Counted from the stretch's first letter, positions 44,209-53,682 are shown. The stretch: 64,000 nucleotides of DNA from Serinibacter arcticus (GCF_004786095.1 NZ_RHPJ01000002.1:682001-746000), one strand, 5' to 3'. Notes: generated by a model from the sequence alone, not told the origin. Numbers and translations: made by a program.

Positions 44209-45291
44209 TCAGTCAGACTCACCCTGCACCTGATCTCCACGAGCGGCGCCGCGCTCGAGGACCACGTGGGAGCGCATGAGCTCGCCCGGGTTGGTCTGTG
44301 CGGCCAGCAGCGAGAGCTCGCCGCACAGCACGCTCGCGGCCGCGAGGACGGCGAGCCGACGGCCGTTCTCGCCCGGTGCGCGGTCCTCTCGGCAGCCCAG
44401 GCGGGTGAGGGCCTCCTCGACCTCGGGCAGGCCCTTGCCGTTGCCGACCGACCCGACGATGACGTTGGGCAGGGTGCACGAGAAGTACAGGTCGCCGTCG
44501 CGGTCCTCGGCGCGCGTGATGCCCTGCGAGCCCTCGACGATGTTGGCCGCGTCCTGGCCCGTGGCCAGGTAGAAGCCGAGCAGCATGTTGGCGTAGTGCG
44601 CGTTGGCCGAGCGGATCGAACCCGCGAGCAGCGAACCGAGGAGGTTCTTGCGGACGTTGAGCTTCTCGACGCCGGCGGCCGTGGTGCGCAGCCGGCGCTC
44701 GACGATCTCGCGCGGGATGAGGATCTCGGTGACGACGTTCTTGCCGCGACCGAGGATGCCGTTGACCGCCGAGGGCTTCTTGTCGATGCAGTAGTTGCCC
44801 GAGATGGAGCCGTAGCGGACCCCCGGAACGGTCGCCAGGATGTGGTCCATCAGTCGGTCGGCCGCGAGCGTCACCATGTTGTGGCCCGAGGCGTCGCCCG
44901 TGGTCAGCTCGAAACGGACGAACAGCAGGTCGCCGACGATCTGCACGTGCAGGTCGATGAGGCGCGCGAACCGGCTCGTCGTCGAGACGACGGACTGCAG
45001 CTCCTCGCGGGAGCCGTCGATCCGCTGCCACGCGGCGAAGGCGGTCGCGGCGTCGTCGGCCTCCAGGAGGATCGAGCGCGACATCCGCTCGTCGACGACG
45101 ACGGCGCGGATCCCGCCCTCGACGAGCGTCGAGACGCGCGCGCCGCGCCCCACGGACGGCCACAGCGGCGTCTCGTACGTGGCGAGCGGGACGCTGATCT
45201 CCTCGGTCCCGCCGAGGGCGGTGCTCGTGATGCGAAGGGGGCCGACCCACTTCAGGGGGATCGGGGTGCTGGACGGTGCGGAGATGGCCAC
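44209..45291 (-). CDS. mvaA: Hydroxymethylglutaryl-CoA reductase
   Basis: 360 residues. It reduces HMG-CoA to mevalonate. Landmarks are ATYETPLWPSVGRGAR near the N-terminus, GDASGHNMVTLAAD, GNYCIDKKPSAVNG with the catalytic Lys at about 162-174, and GQDAANIVEGSQG near 245. The DKKPSAVN form is closer to the NADPH-type eukaryote-like class than to the short degradative class; cofactor is not certain. GTG 45291 is 6 nt after TAGCGT on the minus strand, so the mRNA is probably leaderless. The rest of the mevalonate pathway is not in the window. Confidence 0.88.
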   Translation of the reverse strand: MAISAPSSTPIPLKWVGPLRITSTALGGTEEISVPLATYETPLWPSVGRGARVSTLVEGGIRAVVVDERMSRSILLEADDAATAFAAWQRIDGSREELQSVVSTTSRFARLIDLHVQIVGDLLFVRFELTTGDASGHNMVTLAADRLMDHILATVPGVRYGSISGNYCIDKKPSAVNGILGRGKNVVTEILIPREIVERRLRTTAAGVEKLNVRKNLLGSLLAGSIRSANAHYANMLLGFYLATGQDAANIVEGSQGITRAEDRDGDLYFSCTLPNVIVGSVGNGKGLPEVEEALTRLGCREDRAPGENGRRLAVLAAASVLCGELSLLAAQTNPGELMRSHVVLERGAARGDQVQGESD

Positions 45292-45297
45292 CGCCCG

Positions 45298-45303
45298 ACG
45301 CTA
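45298..45303 (-). promoter_or_regulatory. -10 element of the HMG-CoA reductase gene
   Basis: On the minus strand TAGCGT ends 6 nt before the GTG start. The TetR-type operator at 45357-45369 is about 54 bp upstream, so reductase could also be affected by that regulator. Confidence 0.5.
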
Positions 45304-45356
45304 CCGTGCGCGACGAGACCCGGCAGAGGTGGCAGGACTCACTGCCCGGGACGCAA

Positions 45357-45371
45357 AGTACCTGATACTCT
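45357..45371 (+). promoter_or_regulatory. TetR gene promoter with operator AGTACCTGATACT
   Basis: The 13-bp near-palindrome AGTACCTGATACT (45357-45369) overlaps the -10 hexamer TACTCT (45366-45371), which ends 7 nt before the tetR ATG. This is the classic layout for autorepression. The same GTACCNGATAC core is at the thiolase promoter. Confidence 0.6.
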
Positions 45372-45378
45372 GAGTTTC

Positions 45379-46128
45379 ATGAGTCGTGTCGCGCAGGACG
45401 TGGTGAGCGAGGTCGACCTCCCGGCCGGGGAGGAGCGGTCCGACGGCCGCTCGCGCCGCTGGGACACCCACCGCGCGGCCCGGCGCGACGACCTGACGCA
45501 CGCCGCGCGGCGTGCCGTCCACCACGGCGGTCCGGAGCTGTCGATGGACGAGATCGCCACCGCCATCGGCACGTCCAAGTCGATCGTCTACCGCTACTTC
45601 AACGATCGCAGCGGTCTGCAGACAGCCGTCGGCGAGGCGGTCATGCAGGACATGGGAGCGGCGCTGTCGGAGGTCTCCCACCGCGCGCACGGACCGCACG
45701 AGGTCGTTCGCGCGATGGTCGGCGTCTACCTCGGCATGATCTCCAGCTCGCCGTCGGTCTACGCGTTCGTCACGCGCGGCGGTGAGGCCGCGGGCACCGC
45801 CGGGCCGCTCAGCACCCTGGCCGACGACGCCGCCGCCCTCCTGGTCCCCGTGCTCGGGGACGTCCTCGAGGAGCGGGGCGGGAACCGCGACGGCGCACGG
45901 ATGTGGGCCGCCGGGGTCATCGGCTTCGTCCGCGGTGCCGCCGAGGTGTGGCTCGCGGAGCGGATCGAGCTCGAGGCCGCCGCGGCCGACCGGGCCACCG
46001 ACGACGGCGCGGACGCCGCCGACCTCGACGAGCTCGCCGACACCCTGGCCGACTGGATCTGCGCGGGCACCCCCGCCTCCACCCCTTCCCGACCCACCGC
46101 TTCCCGCTCCACCTCCCCCACCAGCTGA
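45379..46128 (+). CDS. TetR/AcrR-family transcriptional regulator
   Basis: 249 residues. The helix-turn-helix is at about residues 45-90: LSMDEIATAIGTSKSIVYRYFNDRSG (recognition helix SKSIVYRYF). The rest is a helical ligand-binding domain, ending in an acidic and then a Ser/Thr/Pro-rich tail. The downstream acyl-CoA dehydrogenase (24-nt gap) and the operator shared with the thiolase operon suggest it senses an acyl-CoA and controls fatty acid breakdown. The mRNA is probably leaderless. Confidence 0.88.
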   Translation: MSRVAQDVVSEVDLPAGEERSDGRSRRWDTHRAARRDDLTHAARRAVHHGGPELSMDEIATAIGTSKSIVYRYFNDRSGLQTAVGEAVMQDMGAALSEVSHRAHGPHEVVRAMVGVYLGMISSSPSVYAFVTRGGEAAGTAGPLSTLADDAAALLVPVLGDVLEERGGNRDGARMWAAGVIGFVRGAAEVWLAERIELEAAAADRATDDGADAADLDELADTLADWICAGTPASTPSRPTASRSTSPTS

Positions 46129-46152
46129 GCCCGACAGACGAAGGAGTCCACC

Positions 46153-48243
46153 ATGGCCGTCGAGAACGCGGGCACCCGCCCGCTCGCCGTCGCCCAGATC
46201 GCCGACCTGCTCGACGGCCGCTGGGCCGATCGACGCCGTCACACGCGTGAGCTGTGCACCGACCCCGACCTGGTGAACGTGCCGGGCTGGTCGATGGCGG
46301 ACCACCGCGAGCACGTCCTCGCCGGGCTGCAGAAGCTGGCCGACGCCGGCGAGGTGCAGCGCGCCTTCCCGACCGCGCTCGGTGGCGCGGACGACCCCGG
46401 CGGCAACATCGCCGGCTTCGAGGAGCTGATCGTCGCCGACCCCTCCCTGCAGATCAAGGCGGGCGTGCAGTGGGGCCTGTTCGGCTCCGCCGTTCTCCAC
46501 CTCGGCACCGAGCACAACCACCGCGCGTTCCTCCCCGACATCATGAGCCTGGCCGTCCCCGGCGCCTTCGCGATGACGGAGACGGGCCACGGCAGCGACG
46601 TCGCCTCCATCGCGACCACGGCGACCTACGACCCGGCCACGCAGGAGTTCGAGATCCACACGCCCTACCGGGCCGCGTGGAAGGACTACCTCGGCAACGC
46701 CGCTCAGCACGGGACGGCCGCCGTCGTCTTCGCGCAGCTCGTCACGCACGGCGTGAACCACGGCGTGCACGCGTTCTACGTCCCGATCCGCGACGCCGCC
46801 GCCGCTCGCACCGAGTCGGGCGCCTTCCCGATGATGCCCGGCATCACGAGCCAGGACGACGGCCACAAGGGTGGTCTGAACGGCATCGACAACGGTCGGC
46901 TCGCGTTCGACCACGTGCGCGTGCCCCGCACCCACCTGCTCGACCGCTACGGCAGCGTGGCCGAGGACGGCGAGTACACCTCGCCCATCGCGTCCCCCGG
47001 CCGCCGGTTCTTCACCATGCTCTCGACCCTCGTCCAGGGGCGCGTCTCGCTCGACGGCGCGAGCGTCGTCGTCGCGAAGATGGCGCTCGCGATCGCGTGG
47101 CGCTACGCCGAGGAGCGGCGCCAGTTCACCGGCGCCGACACCGAGACCGAGACGGTGCTGGCCGACTACGGCACGCACCGCCGTCGCCTCCTGCCGCTGA
47201 TCGCCCGCACGTACGCGGCGCAGTTCCTGCACAACGACCTGCTCGAGCGCTTCCACGGCGTCTTCGACGGCGAGCACGACACCGACGAGGACCGGCAGGA
47301 CCTCGAGACGCTGGCCGCGGCGGCGAAGCCGCTGTCGACGTGGCTCGCGCTCGAGACGCTGCAGACCTCGCGCGAGGCGTGCGGCGGGCAGGGCTTCCTG
47401 TCCGAGAACCGTCTCGTCGGGCTGCGCGCCGACATGGACGTCTACGCCACGTTCGAGGGCGACAACACGGTGCTGCTGCAGCTCGTGGGCAAGCGCCTCC
47501 TGACGGACTACGGGCGCTCGACGGCGAAGATGGACGTCGCCGGCCAGGCCCGGTGGGTCGCCGAGCGCGCGGGCGACATGGCGCTGCACCGCACGCCGCT
47601 GCGCCGTGCCTCGCAGTCGATCCGCGACTGGGGTTCTCGTGCCCGCTCCGCCGAGGAGCTGCGCGACCCGGCGATGCAGCGCGAGCTGCTCGAGGACCGC
47701 GTCGAGACGATGGTCGAGGAGATCGCCCTGCGGCTGAAGCCGTCGCTCAAGGGCAGCCCCGCCGAGCGGGCCGCGGCGTTCGACGCCGATCAGGCCGAGC
47801 TGGTCGAGGCAGCCCGCGCGCACGGCGAGCTGCTGCAGTGGGAGTCCTTCACCGCCGCCATCGACGGCATCCGTGACGCCGACACCCGCAAGGTCGTGGT
47901 GTGGCTGCGGGACCTGTTCGCGCTGACGACCATCGAGAAGAACCTCGCCTGGTACCTGATCAACGGGCGCCTCTCGGCGCAGCGCGCACGCACCGTGACG
48001 TCCTACGTCGAGCGGCTCCTGACGCGGCTGCGGCCGCACGGTCTCGACCTCGTCGAGGCGTTCGGCTACGGACCCGAGCACCTGCGCGCCGAGATCGCCA
48101 CCGGCGTGGAGGCGCAGCGCCAGGCCGAGGCCATGGCGCACGTGCGGCGCCAGCGGGCGAGCGGCCGGGCCCCGGTGAACGAGAAGCACCTGGCGGCGAC
48201 GAAGGACGGGTCCACGGGCCCGAAGGTCGCGCAGCCGGTCTGA
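46153..48243 (+). CDS. Acyl-CoA dehydrogenase/oxidase (FadE5/ACOX-like, large form)
   Basis: 696 residues, longer than ordinary acyl-CoA dehydrogenases. The N-terminal and middle domains show KAGVQWGLFGSAVLHLG, MTETGHGSDVASIATTA (FAD site) and YRAAWKDYLGNAAQHGTAA. The C-terminal helical domain has SREACGGQGFLSENRL and YATFEGDNTVLLQLVGKRLL, as in acyl-CoA oxidases, followed by a further helical extension. It makes trans-2-enoyl-CoA using FAD. AAGGAG is about 6 nt before the ATG. It is co-transcribed with tetR. Mycobacterial fadE5 sits beside fadA2-fabG4-htdX, matching this locus. Confidence 0.88.
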   Translation: MAVENAGTRPLAVAQIADLLDGRWADRRRHTRELCTDPDLVNVPGWSMADHREHVLAGLQKLADAGEVQRAFPTALGGADDPGGNIAGFEELIVADPSLQIKAGVQWGLFGSAVLHLGTEHNHRAFLPDIMSLAVPGAFAMTETGHGSDVASIATTATYDPATQEFEIHTPYRAAWKDYLGNAAQHGTAAVVFAQLVTHGVNHGVHAFYVPIRDAAAARTESGAFPMMPGITSQDDGHKGGLNGIDNGRLAFDHVRVPRTHLLDRYGSVAEDGEYTSPIASPGRRFFTMLSTLVQGRVSLDGASVVVAKMALAIAWRYAEERRQFTGADTETETVLADYGTHRRRLLPLIARTYAAQFLHNDLLERFHGVFDGEHDTDEDRQDLETLAAAAKPLSTWLALETLQTSREACGGQGFLSENRLVGLRADMDVYATFEGDNTVLLQLVGKRLLTDYGRSTAKMDVAGQARWVAERAGDMALHRTPLRRASQSIRDWGSRARSAEELRDPAMQRELLEDRVETMVEEIALRLKPSLKGSPAERAAAFDADQAELVEAARAHGELLQWESFTAAIDGIRDADTRKVVVWLRDLFALTTIEKNLAWYLINGRLSAQRARTVTSYVERLLTRLRPHGLDLVEAFGYGPEHLRAEIATGVEAQRQAEAMAHVRRQRASGRAPVNEKHLAATKDGSTGPKVAQPV

Positions 48244-48289
48244 CGGAGAGGTGTGACGCAGCCGGCGCCGTCGCCCTCCGCGTCCTGAG

Positions 48290-48308
48290 TTAGGGTTACC
48301 TCACCTAG
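48290..48308 (+). promoter_or_regulatory. IdeR/DtxR-type iron box
   Basis: TTAGGGTTACCTCACCTAG matches the 19-bp consensus TTAGGTTAGGCTAACCTAA at 13 positions, including both outer half-sites. It is 14 nt before the start of a siderophore-interacting protein, as expected for iron-dependent repression. Confidence 0.65.
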
Positions 48309-48322
48309 TGGAGGAGGTCCCG

Positions 48323-49174
48323 GTGGGACGCGGAGTGGTGACGCAGCTGCAGGTCGTCGCGCGGGAGTGGCTCACGCCGCACCTCGTGCGGCTGACGTTC
48401 TCCGCACCCGACGGCGGCTCGCTCGCGGACTTCCCGATGAACGACTGCGCGGACGCGTACGTGAAGCTCGAGCTTCCCCCGCGGGGTGTCGTGCTCGACC
48501 TGCCCTACGACGTCGAGCAGGTCCGCGCGACGCGTCCGGCGCACGAGTGGCCGGTCCGACGCACGTACACGATCCGCCGGTTCGACCCCGCGGGCGACCG
48601 CCTGACGATGGACTTCGTGGTGCACGGTGACGACGGGGTGGCCGGTCCGTGGGCGCGCGACGTCGTCCCGCACGGCCCCACCTCGAACGTCCTGGTGTAC
48701 GGCCCCGGCGGCGGCTACTCACCCGATCTCGATGCCGACCACCACCTGCTCGTGGGCGACGCGAGCGCGCTGCCGGCGATCGCCGTCGCGCTCGAGCGGC
48801 TGCCCGTGGGGGCGAGCGCCGACGTCGTCCTCGGTGTCGAGGACTCCGGCCACGAGATCCCGCTGACCACCGATGCCGCGGTCCGCGTGCGGTGGATCCA
48901 CGCCGCGTGCGCCGAGACCGGCATCGGCGAGGCGATCGAGGCCGCCGTGCGCGCGCTCGAGCTGCCCGACGGCGACGTCCACGTCTTCGTGCACGGCGAG
49001 GCCGGCTGGGTGAAGGCGCTGCGCAGCCACCTGCGGTTCGACCGCGGCCTCACGCGCGAGAAGCTGTCGATCTCCGGCTACTGGCGCCTCGGCGCGAACG
49101 ACGAGCAGTGGCGCGAGGGCAAGCGCGCGTGGAACGAGGCCGTCGAGGCCGAGGAGCAGGCGCGCGCGAGCTGA
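48323..49174 (+). CDS. Siderophore-interacting protein (FAD-dependent ferric reductase)
   Basis: 283 residues, FAD-binding-9 plus SIP domains (ViuB-like). It reduces ferric siderophores in the cytosol to release iron. FAD-binding RRTYTIRRFDP and the FVVHGDDGVAGPWA segment lie at residues of about 75-110; the NAD-side region has DHHLLVGDASALPAIA and the C-terminus SISGYWRLGANDEQWREGKR is diagnostic. GTG 48323 is chosen because GGAGGAGG ends 5 nt upstream; GTG 48308 would place that site inside the gene. An iron box precedes it. Confidence 0.9.
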   Translation: MGRGVVTQLQVVAREWLTPHLVRLTFSAPDGGSLADFPMNDCADAYVKLELPPRGVVLDLPYDVEQVRATRPAHEWPVRRTYTIRRFDPAGDRLTMDFVVHGDDGVAGPWARDVVPHGPTSNVLVYGPGGGYSPDLDADHHLLVGDASALPAIAVALERLPVGASADVVLGVEDSGHEIPLTTDAAVRVRWIHAACAETGIGEAIEAAVRALELPDGDVHVFVHGEAGWVKALRSHLRFDRGLTREKLSISGYWRLGANDEQWREGKRAWNEAVEAEEQARAS

Positions 49175-49191
49175 GTCGGGGTCGCCTCGGC

Positions 49192-51174
49192 TCAGAGGCC
49201 GCGCGCGACCTCCGCGGCGGCGCGCAGCCAGGCGCGCTGCGTGGCTGACCTCAGCGCGTCGAACCGCAGCACGCCGCCGACCATCGCGGGGTCGTACGGC
49301 ACGACGACGGCGGAACGCACCATCGTGCGGAAGCCGCTCGCGATCGTCTGGGCCTTGGCGCTCGCGTCGGTGCGCGCCTCCGACACCACCACCACGGCGC
49401 CGCTCGCCAGCCCCGACGAGCGCTCGTCGCGCGCGGCGAGCTCCTCCAGCAGCAGCGCGGCCGCCTCGGCGTGCTCGTCCTCGGCGCGCAGCGGGACGAC
49501 CAGCTGGTGGGCGTGGTCGACCATCCGCAGCCAGTGCTCGGCAGCCTCGTCGTTGCCCGAGTCGATCAGCAGCATGCGGAAGTACTTCGAGGCGACGTCG
49601 TGCACCGCGTCGAAGTCGTCACCGCTGATGCGCTGGTGCGCCGAGAGCAGGTGGGGCGCCGAACGCAGCACGTCGTACTTGTCGCGCGTCTGGTGGTGCA
49701 CGTAGGAGGCGACCTCGGCGGCCCGGGCGCTGGGCGCGAGCAGGTCGTCGGTGCGGGGGAGCAGATCGCGCACCGTGGACTCGTGCGAACCCTGCTCGGT
49801 GCGCCAGCCGAGCGTGCCGCGGGTCTCGTTGTTGTCCCACGCGAGCACGCCGCCGCCGCCCTGCCGGGCGAAGACGGCCGCAAGCATCGCCGTCGTCGGG
49901 GTCTTGCCCGCCCCGCCCTTGCCGTTGACCACGGCGATCGTGCGGGTGCCGGGCCAGTGCTGCGCGACGGCGGCCTCGTCGGTGCGCTGGCCGCGCTCCG
50001 CCTCCGACGGGGAGACCTTGATGCCGAGGCGCTGCAGCGCCCCGCGGAAGCCCTGGGTGGCCGGGGCCTCGTGCTCGCCCGTCTGCAGGAAGGACGAGCG
50101 CGCCTCGCGGCGGCTCGCCGGCTCCTGGGGCTGGCCCTGCTGCTGCGGTGCCTGGCCGTACGGCTGCGGGGGCTGGGCATACTGCTGCGGGGCCTGCCCG
50201 TACTGCTGCTGCGGCTGGCCGTAGGGCTGGGGTGCCGGAGCGTCCTGCTCGGTGGGCTGGGCGTTGGGCTGGACGACAGGCTGCTGCGGCGCCGTCGGAC
50301 CCTGCCCGAGGGGCTGGCCGGGCCACGGGGAACCCGCGTGCGGTGCGAGGTTCCACGCCGGGGCGGGGGAGTCGGCCGCGACGACCGGGGTCTCCTCGGC
50401 CGGGGTCTCGGCGGGCACGGCGACGGCCGGGGCCTCCGGGTGCTCGGCCGCGGCCGATTCGGCCGATTCGGCCGGTTCGGCGGAGTCGCCGTCGCCCTCG
50501 TCCGGCGTGAGCGCGGGCGCGGCGAACGGGGCGTGGTCGACCAGCTCGCCCCGGGGCGGGGCCGGCGCCGGCGAGGTGGGCGTCGTCGCCGGAGCGGCGG
50601 GCGGTGCGCTCGGGGGCGCGAACGCGAGACCCGAGGGGGCGGGGGCCGCGGAGGGCGGAAGGGTGACGTCGTCGAGATCCTCGCCGCGCGAGGACTGGGC
50701 CTCGCGCGCCGCGGCGTAGTCCCGGCGTCGCACCCTGGCGGGATCGCGCAGCGGGGCGACACGGGTCTCGTCGATCGACGGCTCGTCGTCGGACGCCTGC
50801 GCCGCGCCACCGGCGCTGCCGAACGGGTCCACGTGGGTGCCGGCACCCTCCGCGGCGGAGGCCTGCGGCGGGACGGGGGCAGCGCCGTCGTCCGCGGCGC
50901 CCTCGGGCGACTCGGCCGAGTCGGCGACGGCGAGGTAGGAGACCGTGCCGTCCGGGTGGACCATGAGCTGCACACGCACCTCGGGGTCGGTCACCTCCAT
51001 CACCACGGGCCCGACGGCGGCGGCGCGACGCGCGACGTAGCCGGTCACGGCGGCGCGGGCGTCGAGCAGCCCGGTACCGGGCGGCGTGACGGGCTCGGCG
51101 ACGCCGTCGACGACGACCTCCGAGGAGCCGTCGGGTCGGATCGTTCCGACGACGGACGGCGGTGCGTCAGACAT
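49192..51174 (-). CDS. MinD/ParA-like ATPase with long Pro-rich N-terminus (EspI-like)
   Basis: 660 residues. Residues 1-90 form a small conserved-looking domain. Residues of about 90-400 are Ala/Pro/Glu-rich, then Gln-rich with QPYGQ/PQQYAQ repeats near 320-365. The ATPase domain starts near 410: RTIAVVNGKGGAGKTPTTAM (deviant Walker A, with Pro after the KT) and WDNNETRGTLGWRTE, MLLIDSGNDEAAEHWL. This layout recalls EspI and related proteins near type VII secretion loci, and ParA/MinD more widely. No secretion genes are adjacent, so the role is unknown. GGAGGAA precedes the ATG by 6 nt. It is divergent from purL. Confidence 0.78.
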   Translation of the reverse strand: MSDAPPSVVGTIRPDGSSEVVVDGVAEPVTPPGTGLLDARAAVTGYVARRAAAVGPVVMEVTDPEVRVQLMVHPDGTVSYLAVADSAESPEGAADDGAAPVPPQASAAEGAGTHVDPFGSAGGAAQASDDEPSIDETRVAPLRDPARVRRRDYAAAREAQSSRGEDLDDVTLPPSAAPAPSGLAFAPPSAPPAAPATTPTSPAPAPPRGELVDHAPFAAPALTPDEGDGDSAEPAESAESAAAEHPEAPAVAVPAETPAEETPVVAADSPAPAWNLAPHAGSPWPGQPLGQGPTAPQQPVVQPNAQPTEQDAPAPQPYGQPQQQYGQAPQQYAQPPQPYGQAPQQQGQPQEPASRREARSSFLQTGEHEAPATQGFRGALQRLGIKVSPSEAERGQRTDEAAVAQHWPGTRTIAVVNGKGGAGKTPTTAMLAAVFARQGGGGVLAWDNNETRGTLGWRTEQGSHESTVRDLLPRTDDLLAPSARAAEVASYVHHQTRDKYDVLRSAPHLLSAHQRISGDDFDAVHDVASKYFRMLLIDSGNDEAAEHWLRMVDHAHQLVVPLRAEDEHAEAAALLLEELAARDERSSGLASGAVVVVSEARTDASAKAQTIASGFRTMVRSAVVVPYDPAMVGGVLRFDALRSATQRAWLRAAAEVARGL

Positions 51175-51205
51175 GCGTGATTCCTCCACGGTCAGGTGTC
51201 GCTCG

Positions 51206-51296
51206 ATGGTAGCCGCGGGCGTGGAGCCGCCGCAGTTCGGGTGTGCGGGCCGCATGCCGGGACCCGACGATCCGCGTGCGGCCCCGCGGCTACGCT
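51206..51296. promoter_or_regulatory. Divergent promoters of the EspI-like gene and purL
   Basis: TACCAT on the minus strand (51206-51211) lies 31 nt before the ATPase ATG. TACGCT on the plus strand (51291-51296) lies 36 nt before the purL ATG. Both genes also have Shine-Dalgarno sequences. No purine-repressor palindrome was recognised. Confidence 0.45.
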
Positions 51297-51332
51297 GGGG
51301 GTCGTTCCCGCACCGCCCCGCGACAGGACCTC

Positions 51333-53663
51333 ATGAGCACCGCTGCGACGACCTCCGAGAACCATCCCTCCGGTACGCCCGACACCGTCGAAGGCGCCGC
51401 GACGACCCCCGACCTGGAGCTGCCGTACCGCTCGCTCGGGCTGAAGGACAACGAGTACGCCGACATCGTGACGATCCTGGGTCGGCGCCCCACGGCCGCC
51501 GAGCTGGCGATGTACTCCGTGATGTGGTCGGAGCACTGCTCCTACAAGTCGAGCAAGAAGCACCTGCGCCAGTTCGGCGACAAGACGACCGAGGCGATGC
51601 GCGAGCACCTGCTGGTGGGCATCGGCGAGAACGCCGGCGTCGTCGACATCGGCGGCGGCTGGGCCGTGACGTTCAAGGTCGAGTCGCACAACCACCCGAG
51701 CTACGTCGAGCCGTACCAGGGCGCCGCGACGGGCGTCGGCGGCATCGTGCGCGACATCATCTCGATGGGCGCGCGCCCCGTGGCGATCATGGACCAGCTG
51801 CGCTTCGGGGCGATCGACCACCCCGACACGGCGCGCGTCGTGCACGGCGTGGTGGGCGGGGTCGGCGGCTACGGCAACTCCCTCGGCCTGCCGAACATCG
51901 GCGGGGAGACCGAGTTCGACCCCTGCTACCAGGGCAACCCGCTGGTCAACGCGCTCTGCGTCGGCGTCCTGCGGCACGAGGACATCCACCTGGCCAGCGC
52001 GACCGGCGTGGGGAACAAGGTCGTCCTGTTCGGCGCGCGCACGGGCGGCGACGGCATCGGCGGCGCCTCGATCCTCGCGAGCGAGACCTTCGAGGGCGGC
52101 GTGCCCACCAAGCGCCCGAGCGTGCAGGTCGGCGACCCCTTCATGGAGAAGGTGCTCATCGAGTGCTGCCTCGAGCTGTTCCACGCAGGGCTGGTCGAGG
52201 GCATCCAGGACCTGGGCGCCGCCGGCATCTCGTGCGCGACGTCGGAGCTCGCCTCCAACGGTGACGGCGGCATGCACGTGGACCTCGAGTCCGTGCTGCT
52301 GCGCGACCCCTCGCTCACCGCGGGGGAGATCCTGATGTCGGAGTCGCAGGAGCGGATGATGGCGGTGGTGACGCCCGCGAAGCTCGAGGCGTTCCTCGCC
52401 GTCACGGCGAAGTGGGACGTGGAGACCGCCGTCATCGGCGAGGTCAACGACTCCGGCCGCCTCACGATCGACCACTTCGGCCACCGGATCGTGGACGTCG
52501 ACCCGCGCACCGTCGCGCACGAGGGCCCGGTCTACGACCGCCCGTTCGCGCGTCCGGCGTGGCAGGACGCGCTCAACGCCGACGGCGTGACGGCCGCCGG
52601 ACTGGCGCTGCCGACCTCGCCCGAGGAGGTGCGCGAGCAGCTCCTGACGCTGGTCGCGAGCCCGAACCTCGCGTCGGCGTCGTGGATCACCGACCAGTAC
52701 GACCGGTACGTGCAGGGCAACACCGCCCTGGCGATGCCCGACGACGCCGGCGTGATCCGCGTCGACGAGAGCACGGGGCTCGGCGTCGCCATCGCGACGG
52801 ACGCCAACGGCCGGTTCGCGAAGCTCGACCCGTACACGGGCGCGCAGCACGCGCTGGCCGAGGCCTACCGCAACGTGGCGACGACGGGTGCGCGGCCCCT
52901 CGCCGTCACCGACTGCCTCAACTTCGGCAGCCCCGAGGACCCCGACTCCATGTGGCAGCTGGTCGAGGCCATCACCGGTCTCGCGGACGCGTGCCAGGTC
53001 CTCGGCGTACCCGTGACCGGCGGCAACGTCTCGCTGTACAACGGCACGGGCGAGCCGGGCCGCATCGACTCCTCGATCAACCCCACGCCCGTCGTCGGCG
53101 TCCTGGGAGTGCTGGACGATGTCGCGCACGCCACGCCGTCGGGCTGGCGCGGGGCGGGCGAGACGATCGTGCTGCTCGGCACCACGCGCGCCGAGCTCGA
53201 CGGGTCCGTGTGGGCCGACGTCGTGCACGGCCACCTCGGTGGTCTGCCGCCGCAGCTCGACCTGGCGGCCGAGAAGGCGCTCGCGGCCATCCTGGTCAAC
53301 GCGTCTCGCGACGACCTCGTGCTGGCCGCGCACGACCTGTCCAAGGGTGGGCTCGGGCAGTCGCTCGTGGACGCTGCGCTGCGCTTCGGCGTCGGGGCCC
53401 GGATCGACCTGACGGCGCTGCTGACGCGCGACGGCGTCGACCTCGCCACGGCGCTGTTCTCCGAGTCGACGGCGCGCGCGATCGTCGCCGTGCCGCGCGG
53501 CAGCGAGGTGGCGCTCGCCGACCTGTGCTCCGCGCGCGGGTTCCCGCTGGTGCGCATCGGCGAGACCACCGAGGACGGCGTGCTGGAGATCGACGGGCTG
53601 GAGCTCGGCCTGGACGAGCTGCGGGCAGCGAGCACCGGGACGCTGGCGCGCCACTTCGGCTGA
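51333..53663 (+). CDS. purL: Phosphoribosylformylglycinamidine synthase subunit PurL
   Basis: 776 residues, the small PurL form that needs PurS and PurQ, both present at 32.8-33.8 kb. It makes FGAM from FGAR, ATP and ammonia. Signatures are [57 protein letters not shown] and [19 protein letters not shown] lies 5 nt before ATG 51333. A perfect 26-bp hairpin follows the stop. Confidence 0.97.
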   Translation: MSTAATTSENHPSGTPDTVEGAATTPDLELPYRSLGLKDNEYADIVTILGRRPTAAELAMYSVMWSEHCSYKSSKKHLRQFGDKTTEAMREHLLVGIGENAGVVDIGGGWAVTFKVESHNHPSYVEPYQGAATGVGGIVRDIISMGARPVAIMDQLRFGAIDHPDTARVVHGVVGGVGGYGNSLGLPNIGGETEFDPCYQGNPLVNALCVGVLRHEDIHLASATGVGNKVVLFGARTGGDGIGGASILASETFEGGVPTKRPSVQVGDPFMEKVLIECCLELFHAGLVEGIQDLGAAGISCATSELASNGDGGMHVDLESVLLRDPSLTAGEILMSESQERMMAVVTPAKLEAFLAVTAKWDVETAVIGEVNDSGRLTIDHFGHRIVDVDPRTVAHEGPVYDRPFARPAWQDALNADGVTAAGLALPTSPEEVREQLLTLVASPNLASASWITDQYDRYVQGNTALAMPDDAGVIRVDESTGLGVAIATDANGRFAKLDPYTGAQHALAEAYRNVATTGARPLAVTDCLNFGSPEDPDSMWQLVEAITGLADACQVLGVPVTGGNVSLYNGTGEPGRIDSSINPTPVVGVLGVLDDVAHATPSGWRGAGETIVLLGTTRAELDGSVWADVVHGHLGGLPPQLDLAAEKALAAILVNASRDDLVLAAHDLSKGGLGQSLVDAALRFGVGARIDLTALLTRDGVDLATALFSESTARAIVAVPRGSEVALADLCSARGFPLVRIGETTEDGVLEIDGLELGLDELRAASTGTLARHFG

Positions 53664-53682
53664 GGGCCGGGTCCCACCCCGG

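Noticed and set aside
45301..48189. 962-codon open frame on the minus strand opposite tetR and the acyl-CoA dehydrogenase
   Set aside because: Its composition is that of a shadow frame (Arg/Gly/Asp/His), it shows no domain, and it crosses two convincing genes and their promoter.
49192..51174. Chromosome-partition ParA
   Set aside because: No parB, no parS-like sites and no replication genes are nearby, and the long Pro/Gln-rich N-terminus is unlike ParA.
51192..53654. 820-codon minus-strand frame opposite purL
   Set aside because: purL is unambiguous on the plus strand and the antisense translation has no recognisable motif.
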